64,000 nucleotides of DNA from Thermoanaerobaculia bacterium. Its GTDB lineage: Bacteria; Acidobacteriota; Thermoanaerobaculia; Gp7-AA8. The DNA lies in NCBI GenBank assembly GCA_017883235.1, contig JADGNY010000006.1:40681-104680 (forward strand), read 5' to 3'. Below the pieces are notes generated by a model that was given only the letters and a program-made list of their open reading frames with translations, had not been told where the DNA came from and did no database searches. Below are positions 1 to 9,249 of the stretch, one piece after another; the first letter of the stretch is position 1; each line of letters opens with the position of its first letter. A program made the translations under genes and the position numbers.

Positions 1-66
1 CCATTTCGCCACTCGGGCATACCAAAGGCAGAAAGCAGAAGGCAGAAGGCAGAAGGACTTATCCTT

Positions 67-1338
<1,272 letters not shown>

Positions 1339-1347
1339 CGCTGACGA

Positions 1348-1353
1348 ATACTA
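1348..1353 (-). promoter_or_regulatory. -10 box TAGTAT, leaderless start
   Basis: TAGTAT on the minus strand ends 9 bases before the ATG at 1338, with no ribosome binding site between. This fits the leaderless pattern seen across the window. Confidence 0.45.
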
Positions 1354-1385
1354 GCAAGGGTGGAGAAGTTTCGAGCGGCGGACCA

Positions 1386-1408
1386 GAAAAAGCCTCCCGG
1401 AAGAGGCT
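1386..1408 (-). terminator. Intrinsic terminator of the PHP/AlbA_2 operon
   Basis: On the minus strand AGCCTC-TTCCGG-GAGGCT is followed directly by TTTTT, a classic stem plus U-tract. It lies just downstream of the stop codon at 1427. Confidence 0.7.
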
Positions 1409-1426
1409 GGGAGCCTCCGGTCCGAG

Positions 1427-2707
1427 TTAATCACTCTGAATCTCCGCGCTTGCTGTTGCGGCAAAGATTGTGAGACGCAGTTCCGCATCGTCGACAGAGA
1501 CGTACTCGGGCCGATGGCCTGAAAGCTGTTCGCTCCGCTGAAGGATGATCGTCACCCCTTCGCCGCGCCGATCCATCATCGTTCCTCGTGATGTGTGTAT
1601 CCACTCGACGTTGTCCGGAATCACACACTTCGCGAGAAGACTGGTGATCGCTTCGTTGCGAGCCGCCTGCCGATACGGCAGACTGCCGACATCCATCGTG
1701 TTCGGCAGCGAGCCTGGCGAGAAGAGCTCGATGCGGTTGCTGAACATCCGCAGCCTCACCTTCGAGCCATACATCGAGTAGTCGCGATGCGCAACAGCGT
1801 TCACGACGGCTTCGAAAACAGCACCCAGGTCGTACTGCGGCACATCTGATCTGCCAACGCGCTTCGTTGCTGATGTCAGCATGTTGCGATATACAAACCG
1901 GCACGCATCGACGATCTGCTGATCAAGCGGCCCGGTAATATCGGATGCGTCAAGCTGGTAGGGATCGACTCGAGCATCGTCTATCGTTTCGCCACGGTAC
2001 GCAACAGCTTGAATGAAAGCATTCGGAAGCAATCGTTCCGGAGCTTTGCAGCCGAGAAGAACTCCCGCGACCGTTGGACGAAACACGCCCTCCGTATCTT
2101 TTCGCGCCATCCCGACTTTCTGAAGAAAAGTGGCGTCATCGTCCGAGGTTCGATCAGTTCGAAACCGGTGATATAGCGCTTCGTCGAGGTCAGTCATGTC
2201 CGAGCTGCGGACGATCTCCTCGTCGAACCGGATCATGTGGCTCTGGTTCCGTTGCTGAAACAGCCGATTCAGCAATTCCGACGGCATGTCACGCTTGGAG
2301 CTACCGAAACGATAGAAGTAGCCGCCAGCGCTTTTGTGCACGAACAAACCCGGTTCGATCGTGACCTTAAGCACTGGCTCGATCGTTCCCCTGGTTGATG
2401 GCAGGGTAATCTTCTCGACTGTAGCGGCCAGCGGCGGCCGAATCGAGTCATGCAGCACATCGCGCACGAACGTCTCCACTGAGTCCAGACGGTCGATGGG
2501 AATTCCTACAATCTCCTTCGACTCGTCCTCAACGCCCAGGAGACAGACACCGCCCTTGGCATTCGCGAAGGCCGCCAGCTCATCCGAGAGTTCATCGCGT
2601 CCCGGTCCCACAATTTTCCTGCCACTGAAGCGAACCTCCTTTAACTCAAGGAAGCTGTCTTCACCCAGTCGGATTTTTTCCAGGAGTTCGGCAGGTATGT
2701 CAAACAC
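1427..2707 (-). CDS. AlbA_2 (Schlafen-type) DNA-binding ATPase, RecG-like family
   Basis: The 426-residue protein has an N-terminal AlbA_2/Schlafen AAA_4 fold (EDSFLELKEVRFSG, then LAAFANAKGGVCLLGVED). It ends in a GHKL-like ATPase region (EAVVNAVAHRDYSMYGSKV, RIELFSPGSLP). Family members are putative transcriptional regulators or defence ATPases, often mislabelled RecG. The start chosen is GTG at 2707, because GGAGG lies 5 bases upstream (2713-2717) and the GTGTTTGA overlap couples it to the stop of the PHP-ATPase gene. A longer reading frame from 2875 runs through the upstream gene and is not needed. The pair forms one operon ending at the terminator 1386-1408. The cellular role is inferred only. 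Confidence 0.85.
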   Translation of the reverse strand: MFDIPAELLEKIRLGEDSFLELKEVRFSGRKIVGPGRDELSDELAAFANAKGGVCLLGVEDESKEIVGIPIDRLDSVETFVRDVLHDSIRPPLAATVEKITLPSTRGTIEPVLKVTIEPGLFVHKSAGGYFYRFGSSKRDMPSELLNRLFQQRNQSHMIRFDEEIVRSSDMTDLDEALYHRFRTDRTSDDDATFLQKVGMARKDTEGVFRPTVAGVLLGCKAPERLLPNAFIQAVAYRGETIDDARVDPYQLDASDITGPLDQQIVDACRFVYRNMLTSATKRVGRSDVPQYDLGAVFEAVVNAVAHRDYSMYGSKVRLRMFSNRIELFSPGSLPNTMDVGSLPYRQAARNEAITSLLAKCVIPDNVEWIHTSRGTMMDRRGEGVTIILQRSEQLSGHRPEYVSVDDAELRLTIFAATASAEIQSD

Positions 2708-5450
2708 CGCGACCTCCGTCGAGGCGTTCGAAACGCCTTTTGAATGCTTCCCGACCACCTTCCATAACTCTGAAGACGTCTTCGCGAATGTCCGGGTCCT
2801 GCAAACATCCCGAGTTCGCCACAACGCACTGGCCGCCTTTGAAATCCATGACGAAGACCAGCTCGGCAAAACCATTCACGACAACATTCGGGTTGTGGGT
2901 CACGACGATTACCTGACGCCGCTTTTTACTCTGTCGCAGTTGCTGAACAATGAGGCTGTAGATGACCTGGTTGTCGAGAGCGTCTTCCGGCTGATCGAGC
3001 ACAAGGGGTTCGTCGCCATACGCCAGAAAGAACGCGAGCACAGCCGCAGAACGTTGTCCGGCCGAACCCTGCGACATGGGTTCGAAGTCTTTCCCGTCGC
3101 TCTTCTTGCTATATTCGATTCGCACCCCGTCTTCAGGAGCCCACAGCGCAATGCGGTCCATAAGTTCTGGCCTCCTCTCGCCCTCCCTGGTGACGAAATT
3201 TCGAAAGTGGCCTCCCAACTCGCCGCTTTCGACGCGGCGCTGGAACCGGCGCAGACGCTCGCTGACTTGTTTACATCGCTCATTCGGATCGGACGCCGCC
3301 TCGCGGAACAGGTCGACGACTAGATCGTTAATATTGCTGGCAAACACCACGTCGTTCACGCCAATGAGCTCCCGGAACGAGCGTTCAGCGGCCTCTGCAT
3401 TTCCACCATATGGCTCGACACTGATCTGAACGTAGCTGTTACCGCTTAGAGTTCCGTCTACCCACTGCTGGCGTTTTTCCCAGAGGCGCTGTCTTAGATC
3501 GGAGATGGCCGCCAGGACTTCGTCACTCTCTATCGCCACTTCGGCTGCACGCTCTTGCGCACTGGATAGGGTCTTCAGCTCGGTTTCGAGACGCTGACGT
3601 TCCTGAACGAGGATGCCGAATTTATCCGGGTCGGCCGCTCCATCGCTGCGTAGAGCATTAACGACTATGTCGTAACGCGAGCGAGACTCTTCAACCTCCG
3701 GACGGATTGTCCCTTCGATCGCTTCTGTCGTGAATCTCTGCTCGGCGTTTTCGATACCTCCCGCAGAAATCTCCAAAGAGGCTGCGGCCGATTCAATCGC
3801 ACGGCGCAACGTCTCGAACTCCGCCAGAACCTTTCCTTCCACATTGTCGCTGCTATCAAAGAGGTCCTGAGGGATATCGGCGATCGCCAACTCCTGCGCC
3901 AGAGCACGAATCCGCGCTGCCTTGGCTCGCGCGTCATCGCGCGCTCTCTCAAGCTCACGGATCTGCCTGTTCCGTCGCTGGTGCTCCCTAAGCACGGTCG
4001 AGTGCTGCGACTGCTCAAGTAACGCAAGCGTGTGCTGAACGTCTTCGAGCCGTGCCCGAACGGTGTCGAAGTTCTGAGCCTTCTGGCTAAGCTCGCGGCC
4101 CCTTGCGCGAAGGGTCATGAATCGGGATTGCTCCTCCTCAATGCGCACCATCAGCGAGCCGGCACCTGAAGCGTCGTCGATGCGTTCCAGCAGCGCCGTG
4201 GGGTCGCGCGTGAACTCGAGGATCTGGCCCTGACTGAAGATCTGTACCGGGAATCGGCGTACGGCCTGTGTTTGCGCTGTCACCCAGTCGTCCGCGAGCT
4301 GCTCCTCCACGTGCGTTTGCTTCTCAGTCCATCGGATTTGAAATCTTTTCCCCGTATGTCGGAACACGAGTCGCGCCGTGGTCTTCTCAGTCAAGCCGCC
4401 CGGCTCGTGCCGATTGCCAGGGCTGTTAAGGAACCGGTCGAAATCCTGGCGGGGCTCGGCGCCCTCCGAAAGGCGTCGAATCTCATCCTCGCGATGTAGC
4501 GCCGCTCGTAGAAGGTGAATCAACGTGGACTTACCCGTACCACGCCCTCCGACAATTGCGTTCAGCGACGAGTTGAACTGAAGCCTCGCGGGGGCGCCAC
4601 GACCCATCACCTTTGCATCATCCACTTCGATCGACTCGATCCAGTCGTTAGGAGTCGTGTTCGGATCAAAGCCAGGCCTCACGGCATCACTGCGCAGTAC
4701 GGAAGCGCCATCGCCATCGATGAGCGCAAGTCGGAGCCCTTCGAGTGTCGGCTCACACATTTTGATCCAGGTGAAGTGGGAGCCCGGACACTTCGGTCCC
4801 GTCGATCCGTCAAGGTGGTGGCAATCGGACCCAAGGACCTGTGGAAGTGGACGACTAGGGTCTCGAAGAGCCGACTTTAACGTTGCACCTGTATCACAGA
4901 CCTCGATCGCATCAATCCTTTCAGCCGCGATGAGCAACCCCAGTGACTCTCCGGCAACGTTCGCTCCGGACGGGCCGTCTACGTGTGCCAAGACCGTAAG
5001 GCCGTTTTGTTTTCGAACCACCTCAGCCACATCAGCGGTCGATTTCGCGACTGGTGTCCCTTCCCCTTTCTTGCCTTGGAGGTCAACCGCTCCCAGGAAA
5101 CCATCGATGTGAGCTTTCGAAGTTCCGGGCTTGAAGATCGTCAGCATGTGACAGGCAGCGTTCGAGGTGACCTCCGCGCCGGGGAAGAGCGTGATCGGGC
5201 GAAAGCCGGCTGGAGCCTCCCTTCGTAGCTCATCAAGCGCGACACTCAACTTGTCGATCCACTCGCCCGAGTTGTGATCCGTCACCGCAACGCAATCGAT
5301 TCTCGCCCGCATGAAGGCGAGAAGCCACTCCCGTGGTGACACTTGACACTCGACACCCTGGTTCCGACCCTTGCCGAAGTCGCTCGAAGCGGGAGTGTGC
5401 GTATGGAAATCGAATCTCCACCATCGAGCGCCCCGGCACGTGTCAGACAC
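2700..5450 (-). CDS. PHP phosphoesterase fused to SMC-like AAA ATPase (TrlF-like)
   Basis: This 916-residue protein opens with a PHP domain (about residues 10-240). The metal motifs are HTHT at 16-19, TDHN at 57-60, GAEVTS at 91-96, AHVDGP at 155-160 and GSDCHH at 207-212. A P-loop GGRGTGKST follows at 301-309, then a long charged coiled coil. The C-terminus carries the ABC-type signature GSAGQ near 795, Walker B LVLDQPED near 816 and the H-loop VVTHNP near 850. This is the split ATPase head of Rad50/SMC-like proteins with a nuclease or phosphatase-like module in front. TrlF-family proteins with this layout occur in accessory and defence loci. Start is GTG at 5450 with GAGG 6 bases upstream. 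The next gene overlaps by 8 bases. Nucleic acid or nucleotide processing is inference. Confidence 0.85.
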   Translation of the reverse strand: MSDTCRGARWWRFDFHTHTPASSDFGKGRNQGVECQVSPREWLLAFMRARIDCVAVTDHNSGEWIDKLSVALDELRREAPAGFRPITLFPGAEVTSNAACHMLTIFKPGTSKAHIDGFLGAVDLQGKKGEGTPVAKSTADVAEVVRKQNGLTVLAHVDGPSGANVAGESLGLLIAAERIDAIEVCDTGATLKSALRDPSRPLPQVLGSDCHHLDGSTGPKCPGSHFTWIKMCEPTLEGLRLALIDGDGASVLRSDAVRPGFDPNTTPNDWIESIEVDDAKVMGRGAPARLQFNSSLNAIVGGRGTGKSTLIHLLRAALHREDEIRRLSEGAEPRQDFDRFLNSPGNRHEPGGLTEKTTARLVFRHTGKRFQIRWTEKQTHVEEQLADDWVTAQTQAVRRFPVQIFSQGQILEFTRDPTALLERIDDASGAGSLMVRIEEEQSRFMTLRARGRELSQKAQNFDTVRARLEDVQHTLALLEQSQHSTVLREHQRRNRQIRELERARDDARAKAARIRALAQELAIADIPQDLFDSSDNVEGKVLAEFETLRRAIESAAASLEISAGGIENAEQRFTTEAIEGTIRPEVEESRSRYDIVVNALRSDGAADPDKFGILVQERQRLETELKTLSSAQERAAEVAIESDEVLAAISDLRQRLWEKRQQWVDGTLSGNSYVQISVEPYGGNAEAAERSFRELIGVNDVVFASNINDLVVDLFREAASDPNERCKQVSERLRRFQRRVESGELGGHFRNFVTREGERRPELMDRIALWAPEDGVRIEYSKKSDGKDFEPMSQGSAGQRSAAVLAFFLAYGDEPLVLDQPEDALDNQVIYSLIVQQLRQSKKRRQVIVVTHNPNVVVNGFAELVFVMDFKGGQCVVANSGCLQDPDIREDVFRVMEGGREAFKRRFERLDGGRGV

Positions 5451-5600
5451 TCCTCACCTCATCCTCTCGACACATCGGCATGACGGGGAAGATGTTGATG
5501 CGGACGCGTCGTCGATGTTGGGATCTCCCATCCCGAAAACTACGGACGGAGCGCCTACCGGCGGAAGAACGAGTCCTACGATGGTTCCGCTGGACAATCG

Positions 5601-5789
5601 TCAGGAACTCCTCGCGAGGATAACCGGCAAGAGGGAGCCCCTTTTTGATCTCTTCCCAACCATTCTGAACTCCCCGATGCCCTCTAGCAACTGAAGAACT
5701 CTGTCCCGACCAACGATCTGCGCAAGCGTAATCCAGCGCCGAGTGAAAGGTGTCTTGATCGGGTCCACGTCGGGATTATACCCATCCAT
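5601..5789 (-). CDS. Possible small hypothetical ORF
   Basis: A 62-codon ATG frame lies in otherwise decayed DNA between the PHP-ATPase operon and the YoeB fragments. It has no recognisable domain, no convincing ribosome binding site and no -10 box at the right distance. It is listed because nothing else explains 5451-5814. It may be a fragment of a lost gene. Confidence 0.2.
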   Translation of the reverse strand: MDGYNPDVDPIKTPFTRRWITLAQIVGRDRVLQLLEGIGEFRMVGKRSKRGSLLPVILARSS

Positions 5790-5814
5790 ATCAGACCCGA
5801 CAGTTGATCGAGAA

Positions 5815-5935
5815 CTTCACGCTTTCTGGTGAATGTTGATCTGGCGCGAGAGCGCTCCAGCGAGGACTCCGACGAACATCTCGAAGGGATGGGAGATTGG
5901 AAGGGGTCATCGCGGACGAGGCTTCGCCTCTGACC
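5815..5935 (-). pseudogene. YoeB/Txe toxin fragment, copy 1
   Basis: Read on the minus strand in two frames, this gives DPFQSPIP and then PFEMFVGVLAGALSRQINIH. That is the central part of a YoeB-type mRNA interferase (consensus-like DPFQSPPP-YEKLVGDLAGAYSRRINIQH). A one-base deletion separates the two parts, and a stop follows three codons after INIH, so the catalytic C-terminus is gone. It is similar in DNA to the second copy near 6780-6865, in the same orientation. No antitoxin is present. Confidence 0.75.
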
Positions 5936-6130
5936 GACGATCGTGAGCGAGCTGCCATGCAACGCGGCCGACCGCCGGGAGCGAAACGGGCGTCGCTAGC
6001 CTTCCTCCCCCTCCCCCCGTTCCGGCCTCGAGTCCGTTGCTCTGGGGAATACACGAGGCGCATCGTGGCACCTGCTGGCCGTTTTTCGGCCCAGTCCTTT
6101 CCAAGATCAGGTGCTTTCGAGTCCAGATTT

Positions 6131-6485
6131 GTCTCCGTCAACAAAAATGTGTTGACGCCAACAAAACACCTGTTGACCGCAACAAGAGGTGTGTTGGCGG
6201 CAACACCCGATTTGTTGGCGGCAACATCCAACTTGTTGACGTCAACTCCGAGCCCGTTGACGGCAACAAACGAAGTGTTGGCGGCAACACCCAGGTTGTT
6301 GACGGCAACTCCGCGGGTGTGACGGCAACAAAGACTTTGTTGACGTCAACTCCGAACTTGTTGACGGCAACCCGGCGCGAGTTGACGCCAACTCGGCAGG
6401 TGTTTGCGCCAACTCGGCAGGTGTTTGCGCCAACTCGAGTCTTGTTGGCGGCAACTCGATGTTTGTTGCCGGCAACTCGAAACGG
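6131..6485. repeat. 21-bp tandem array of GTTGNCGNCAAC palindromes
   Basis: Sixteen units run from 6151 to 6485, with a degenerate one before. Each is a 12-base near-palindrome (GTTGACGGCAAC, GTTGGCGGCAAC, GTTGACGTCAAC and so on) followed by a variable 9-base spacer. All are 21 bases except one 20-base unit at 6319-6338. The period equals two helical turns and seven codons, which keeps several frames open by accident. The array lies between two YoeB fragments. The spacers are far too short for CRISPR. Confidence 0.9.
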
Positions 6486-6718
6486 TGTGGCCGAGGCTTG
6501 ACTCGGCGGCTGGGTGATCTCGTTGCCGGTGTTGCCCGGTCGTCCGAGCGGTGTGTGACTCCGTCGCCGTGTTGCGGGCACACGGTGATTCAGCCTTGCA
6601 GCAGGCTCCGGAGCGCCCCGACTCCGCGGTGATATGACCGGACAACACGGCCACTTGGCGACCCCAAAACCGCGAGTCAGCGCGTCACACAAGGAACGTC
6701 TCGTCGTCGAGCCGTTGC

Positions 6719-6923
6719 TCATTCGTAGGTGCGTCCACATCCGGATGACTTTCACCATCCGCTCGCGGCGGAGGACCTGATAGACGAGACGGTGGTGAAT
6801 GTTGATCCGGCGCGAGAATGCTCCGGCGAGGTCTCCGACGAGCTTCTCAAACGGAGGGTATATTGAAACTCCGGACCGGCGAAAAATGCAACAGCAAGAG
6901 GCTTTAAGCTTTAAGCCCCTCAT
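6719..6923 (-). pseudogene. YoeB/Txe toxin pseudogene, copy 2
   Basis: The minus strand encodes PPFEKLVGDLAGAF followed by SRRINIHHRLVYQVL and MVKVIRMWTH, an unmistakable YoeB/Txe core. After MWTH one extra base (at about 6728) shifts the frame; without it the protein would end in the canonical MWTHYE followed by TGA at 6719-6721. The N-terminal third is missing or scrambled: only GLKLKA resembles the family's GLKPKA segment, and the upstream DNA is the dispersed repeat at 6926-6960. No YefM-like antitoxin lies upstream. The gene is dead through 5' loss and a frameshift. Confidence 0.8.
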
Positions 6924-6925
6924 GG

Positions 6926-6960
6926 GGTAGTCGCGGGCGAGACGCCCGCGCTCCCACGGA
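6926..6960. repeat. Dispersed GGGCGAGACGCCCGCGCTCCC repeat
   Basis: A short copy of the GGGCGAGACGCCCG element also found at 8511-8762 and 48419-48587. It lies directly between the truncated YoeB gene and the stop of the peptidase gene, where the toxin N-terminus should be. Confidence 0.7.
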
Positions 6961-6962
6961 CG

Positions 6963-8456
6963 TCATCTAGCCATGAAGCGTTCGATGTCGTCGGATTTTC
7001 TTGGCGAGCCCGACGACAGTAGCCGCGCGCCGGTCTCGGTGATCACGACGTTGTCTTCGATCCGGACGCCGATGCCGTCGTAGCGATCGAGGGCTTTGGC
7101 GATCGAGGCTTGCTCCTCTTTCGACAGCTTTGCGTAGACGGGACTGGCCAGGACGTCGTTCTTGCGGACGTAGATCCCCGGCTCGACGGCGAAGACCATG
7201 TTCGGTTCGATCTTGCGGTCGCGGTCGGCGACGTCGTGGGTCTCGAGGCCGATGTGGTGGCCGGGGACGTGGCGGAAGTACATGAAGATCTGCCGCGGCT
7301 CAGCGTTGGAAATCAATCCCAATCGCGCCAGCTCGCGGCCGATGACGGCGATGGCGGCGTGATCGGCGTCGCGGAAATGGCCGCCGGGCTTGAGCGCGGC
7401 GATGGCCGCTTCCTGCGCGGCGAAGACGGCGTCGTGGATGGCGCGCTGGTCGGCGGAGAACTTGCCGCTGGCGGGATAGGTGCGGGTGACGTCGGCCGAG
7501 TAGCCGAGATACTCGGCGCCGAGGTCGGTGAGAAAGAGACCCTGGCGGTCGACGGGGCCGTTGTTGGTCATGTAGTGCAGCGTGGTGGTGTTCTTTCCTG
7601 ATGCGGCAATCGAAGGAAAGGCCCAGCAGCAGGTCCCCAGATCCTTGTAGGTGAAGTCGATTACGGCATCGACCTGGTTTTCGCTCGTGGCCGTCAACAC
7701 CCGTTTCATGGCCGCCTTCTGCGCGGCCTCGGTGATGTCGATGGCGTGCTGGATCACGGCGATCTCTGCCGCGCTCTTGACCTCGCGCATGTGGACGAGC
7801 ATCGGCTGTGCTTCGCGGAACAGGAGAGAGGGGTGACGCTCGCGCAGATCGCGCACGAACAACTGCTCCTGGGTCGCCGGCGCGGTGGGGTCGGGGATGC
7901 GGGCCTCGTCGACCGTCCAGATCTCCGCGCTGCCTTTGACGATGGCGTCATAGAAATGGGGCAGGGAGCGCGGCGGCAACCGTTCGGTGAGGGCATCGAA
8001 ATTCGTAACCCATGGCCAGCCGGTGATGGCGGTATTGATGAAGTTTCGCGCGACACGCGACGACTCGACCCGTTGGATGCCGCTGACCTTGGTGATCTCC
8101 TCGTGGGAGGGGATCCGCCCGGTCCACACCTCCTGCTGCGGATTGCGGTCGCGGACGAAGAGGACCTCGGCGAATTCAGGATCGCCGGGGACCATCACCA
8201 GCGTGGTCTCTTCCTCGTCGATTCCGGTGAGGTAGAGCAGGTCGTTGCTCTGCCGGAAGGGCCACTCCTGATCGCCGCTGCGGATCTGCAGCTTCGGCGA
8301 GAAAAGGACGAGCATGCCGTTCGGCCCGATCTCTTTGGCCACCCGCACCCGCCGTGCCGCGTACTCGGATGGGTCGATGGCAGGCTTCGTAACCGTCTGC
8401 CCGAACAGGTAACCGGCGGAGAGGAAGACGAGGAGAAGCATGATCGATCGGCGCAT
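6963..8456 (-). CDS. Exported Xaa-Pro aminopeptidase, M24 family
   Basis: The 497-residue protein has an N-terminal secretion signal (MRRSIMLLLVFLSAGYLFGQ). An aminopeptidase P N-terminal domain follows, then the pita-bread M24 catalytic domain. Dinuclear metal ligands are visible in TDLGAEYLGYSADVTRT (two Asp), the His of PGHHIGLETHD, the Glu of VFAVEPGIYVR and the Glu of GVRIEDNVVIT. It should cleave the N-terminal residue before proline, probably in the periplasm. Start is the ATG at 8456 because it gives the signal peptide and has TACGAT 6 bases upstream. A longer frame to 8615 only reads through dispersed repeats. It stands alone. Confidence 0.9.
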   Translation of the reverse strand: MRRSIMLLLVFLSAGYLFGQTVTKPAIDPSEYAARRVRVAKEIGPNGMLVLFSPKLQIRSGDQEWPFRQSNDLLYLTGIDEEETTLVMVPGDPEFAEVLFVRDRNPQQEVWTGRIPSHEEITKVSGIQRVESSRVARNFINTAITGWPWVTNFDALTERLPPRSLPHFYDAIVKGSAEIWTVDEARIPDPTAPATQEQLFVRDLRERHPSLLFREAQPMLVHMREVKSAAEIAVIQHAIDITEAAQKAAMKRVLTATSENQVDAVIDFTYKDLGTCCWAFPSIAASGKNTTTLHYMTNNGPVDRQGLFLTDLGAEYLGYSADVTRTYPASGKFSADQRAIHDAVFAAQEAAIAALKPGGHFRDADHAAIAVIGRELARLGLISNAEPRQIFMYFRHVPGHHIGLETHDVADRDRKIEPNMVFAVEPGIYVRKNDVLASPVYAKLSKEEQASIAKALDRYDGIGVRIEDNVVITETGARLLSSGSPRKSDDIERFMAR

Positions 8457-8462
8457 ACCGGT

Positions 8463-8468
8463 ATCGTA
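8463..8468 (-). promoter_or_regulatory. -10 box TACGAT, leaderless start
   Basis: TACGAT on the minus strand ends 6 bases before the ATG at 8456, with no ribosome binding site between them. Confidence 0.5.
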
Positions 8469-8510
8469 AACCGGGTGAACTATCTGGCGCATCTCTTCCT
8501 GGCCGGGACG

Positions 8511-8762
8511 GAGAGCGGGCGTCTCGCCTGCTCCCGCCGTGGCGTCTCGCCCGGCGGTGGGTTCTCGGAGCAGCAAGGTTGAACCTGAAAACGCGGATGG
8601 GGACATCGCCGTCATTACCCAACATTTACGTTCGCCTTCGTCCCCACCGCCGGGCGAGACGCCCGTCGGGAGCAGGCGCGGACGCCTGCTCTCCTTTCGA
8701 AGCGCGCATGGGAGTGATCAATCCGCGGGGGCGAGACGCCCAGCGCTCCGTGGCTACGCCAG
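8511..8762. repeat. Cluster of dispersed GGCGAGACGCCCG hairpin repeats
   Basis: 8511-8561 (GAGAGCGGGCGTCTCGCCTG then GCGTCTCGCCCGGCGGTGG) and 8644-8694 are inverted copies of each other. A shorter copy lies at about 8728-8762. The same inverted pair is at 48419-48470 and 48537-48587. No gene is seen between 8457 and 8783. Confidence 0.85.
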
Positions 8763-8770
8763 CGCTCCGG

Positions 8771-8776
8771 TACAAT
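8771..8776 (+). promoter_or_regulatory. -10 box TACAAT, leaderless GTG start
   Basis: TACAAT ends 7 bases before the GTG at 8784. The bases between are pyrimidine-rich with no Shine-Dalgarno. Confidence 0.55.
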
Positions 8777-8783
8777 CTCCCCC

Positions 8784-9245
8784 GTGACCGAAAAAAGCAT
8801 CCAGGAAACGTGGGCTCCTCAGAACCGCTGCTTCGGGTGCGGGCCGGCGAACGACAAAGGGCTGCGCATCCGCAGCTTTCGCGAGGGGGACGAGTTCGTC
8901 TGCGACTGGACGCCGGAGCCGCATCACGCGGCGTTCGACAACGTCCTGAACGGCGGCATCATCGGTGCGCTGCTCGACTGCCACAGCAACTGGGCGGCGA
9001 CGATGGTGCTGATGGAGCGCAGCGGAAGTGCGGCACCACCCTGCACGGTCACCTCCGATTTCCACGTCGTCCTGAAACGTCCGACGCCGATGGCGCCGCT
9101 GCGCGTCCGCGCCCGCGTCGTCGAGGTGACCGGCGGCCGCGCCGTGGTGGAGGCGTCGATCGAGTCGAACGGAAAGGTCACCGATACGTGCCGCGGGACG
9201 TTCGTGGCGGTGAAGGAAGGGCATCCGGCGTATCACAGATGGTGA
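8784..9245 (+). CDS. PaaI-type hotdog thioesterase
   Basis: The 153-residue protein starts [15 protein letters not shown], typical of acyl-CoA thioesterases of the PaaI/4HBT class. It continues into the hotdog core: [19 protein letters not shown] places the catalytic acidic residue and the helix N-cap, and [13 protein letters not shown] is the following strand. It likely hydrolyses an acyl- or aryl-CoA in the cytoplasm; the substrate is unknown. The GTG start follows TACAAT and would give a leaderless transcript. The stop lies 4 bases before the glycosidase start, so the two genes may be cotranscribed. Confidence 0.85.
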   Translation: MTEKSIQETWAPQNRCFGCGPANDKGLRIRSFREGDEFVCDWTPEPHHAAFDNVLNGGIIGALLDCHSNWAATMVLMERSGSAAPPCTVTSDFHVVLKRPTPMAPLRVRARVVEVTGGRAVVEASIESNGKVTDTCRGTFVAVKEGHPAYHRW

Positions 9246-9249
9246 TCCC

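Noticed and set aside
6131..6485. CRISPR array
   Set aside because: The repeat is 12 bases and the spacer 9; no cas genes are nearby.
5897..6923. Long frames on both strands through the GTTGACGGCAAC array (for example 5897-6322, 6037-6501, 6138-6923)
   Set aside because: The 21-base period keeps several frames open by arithmetic; the proteins are heptapeptide repeats with no codon bias. Only the YoeB core at 6719-6923 has protein similarity.
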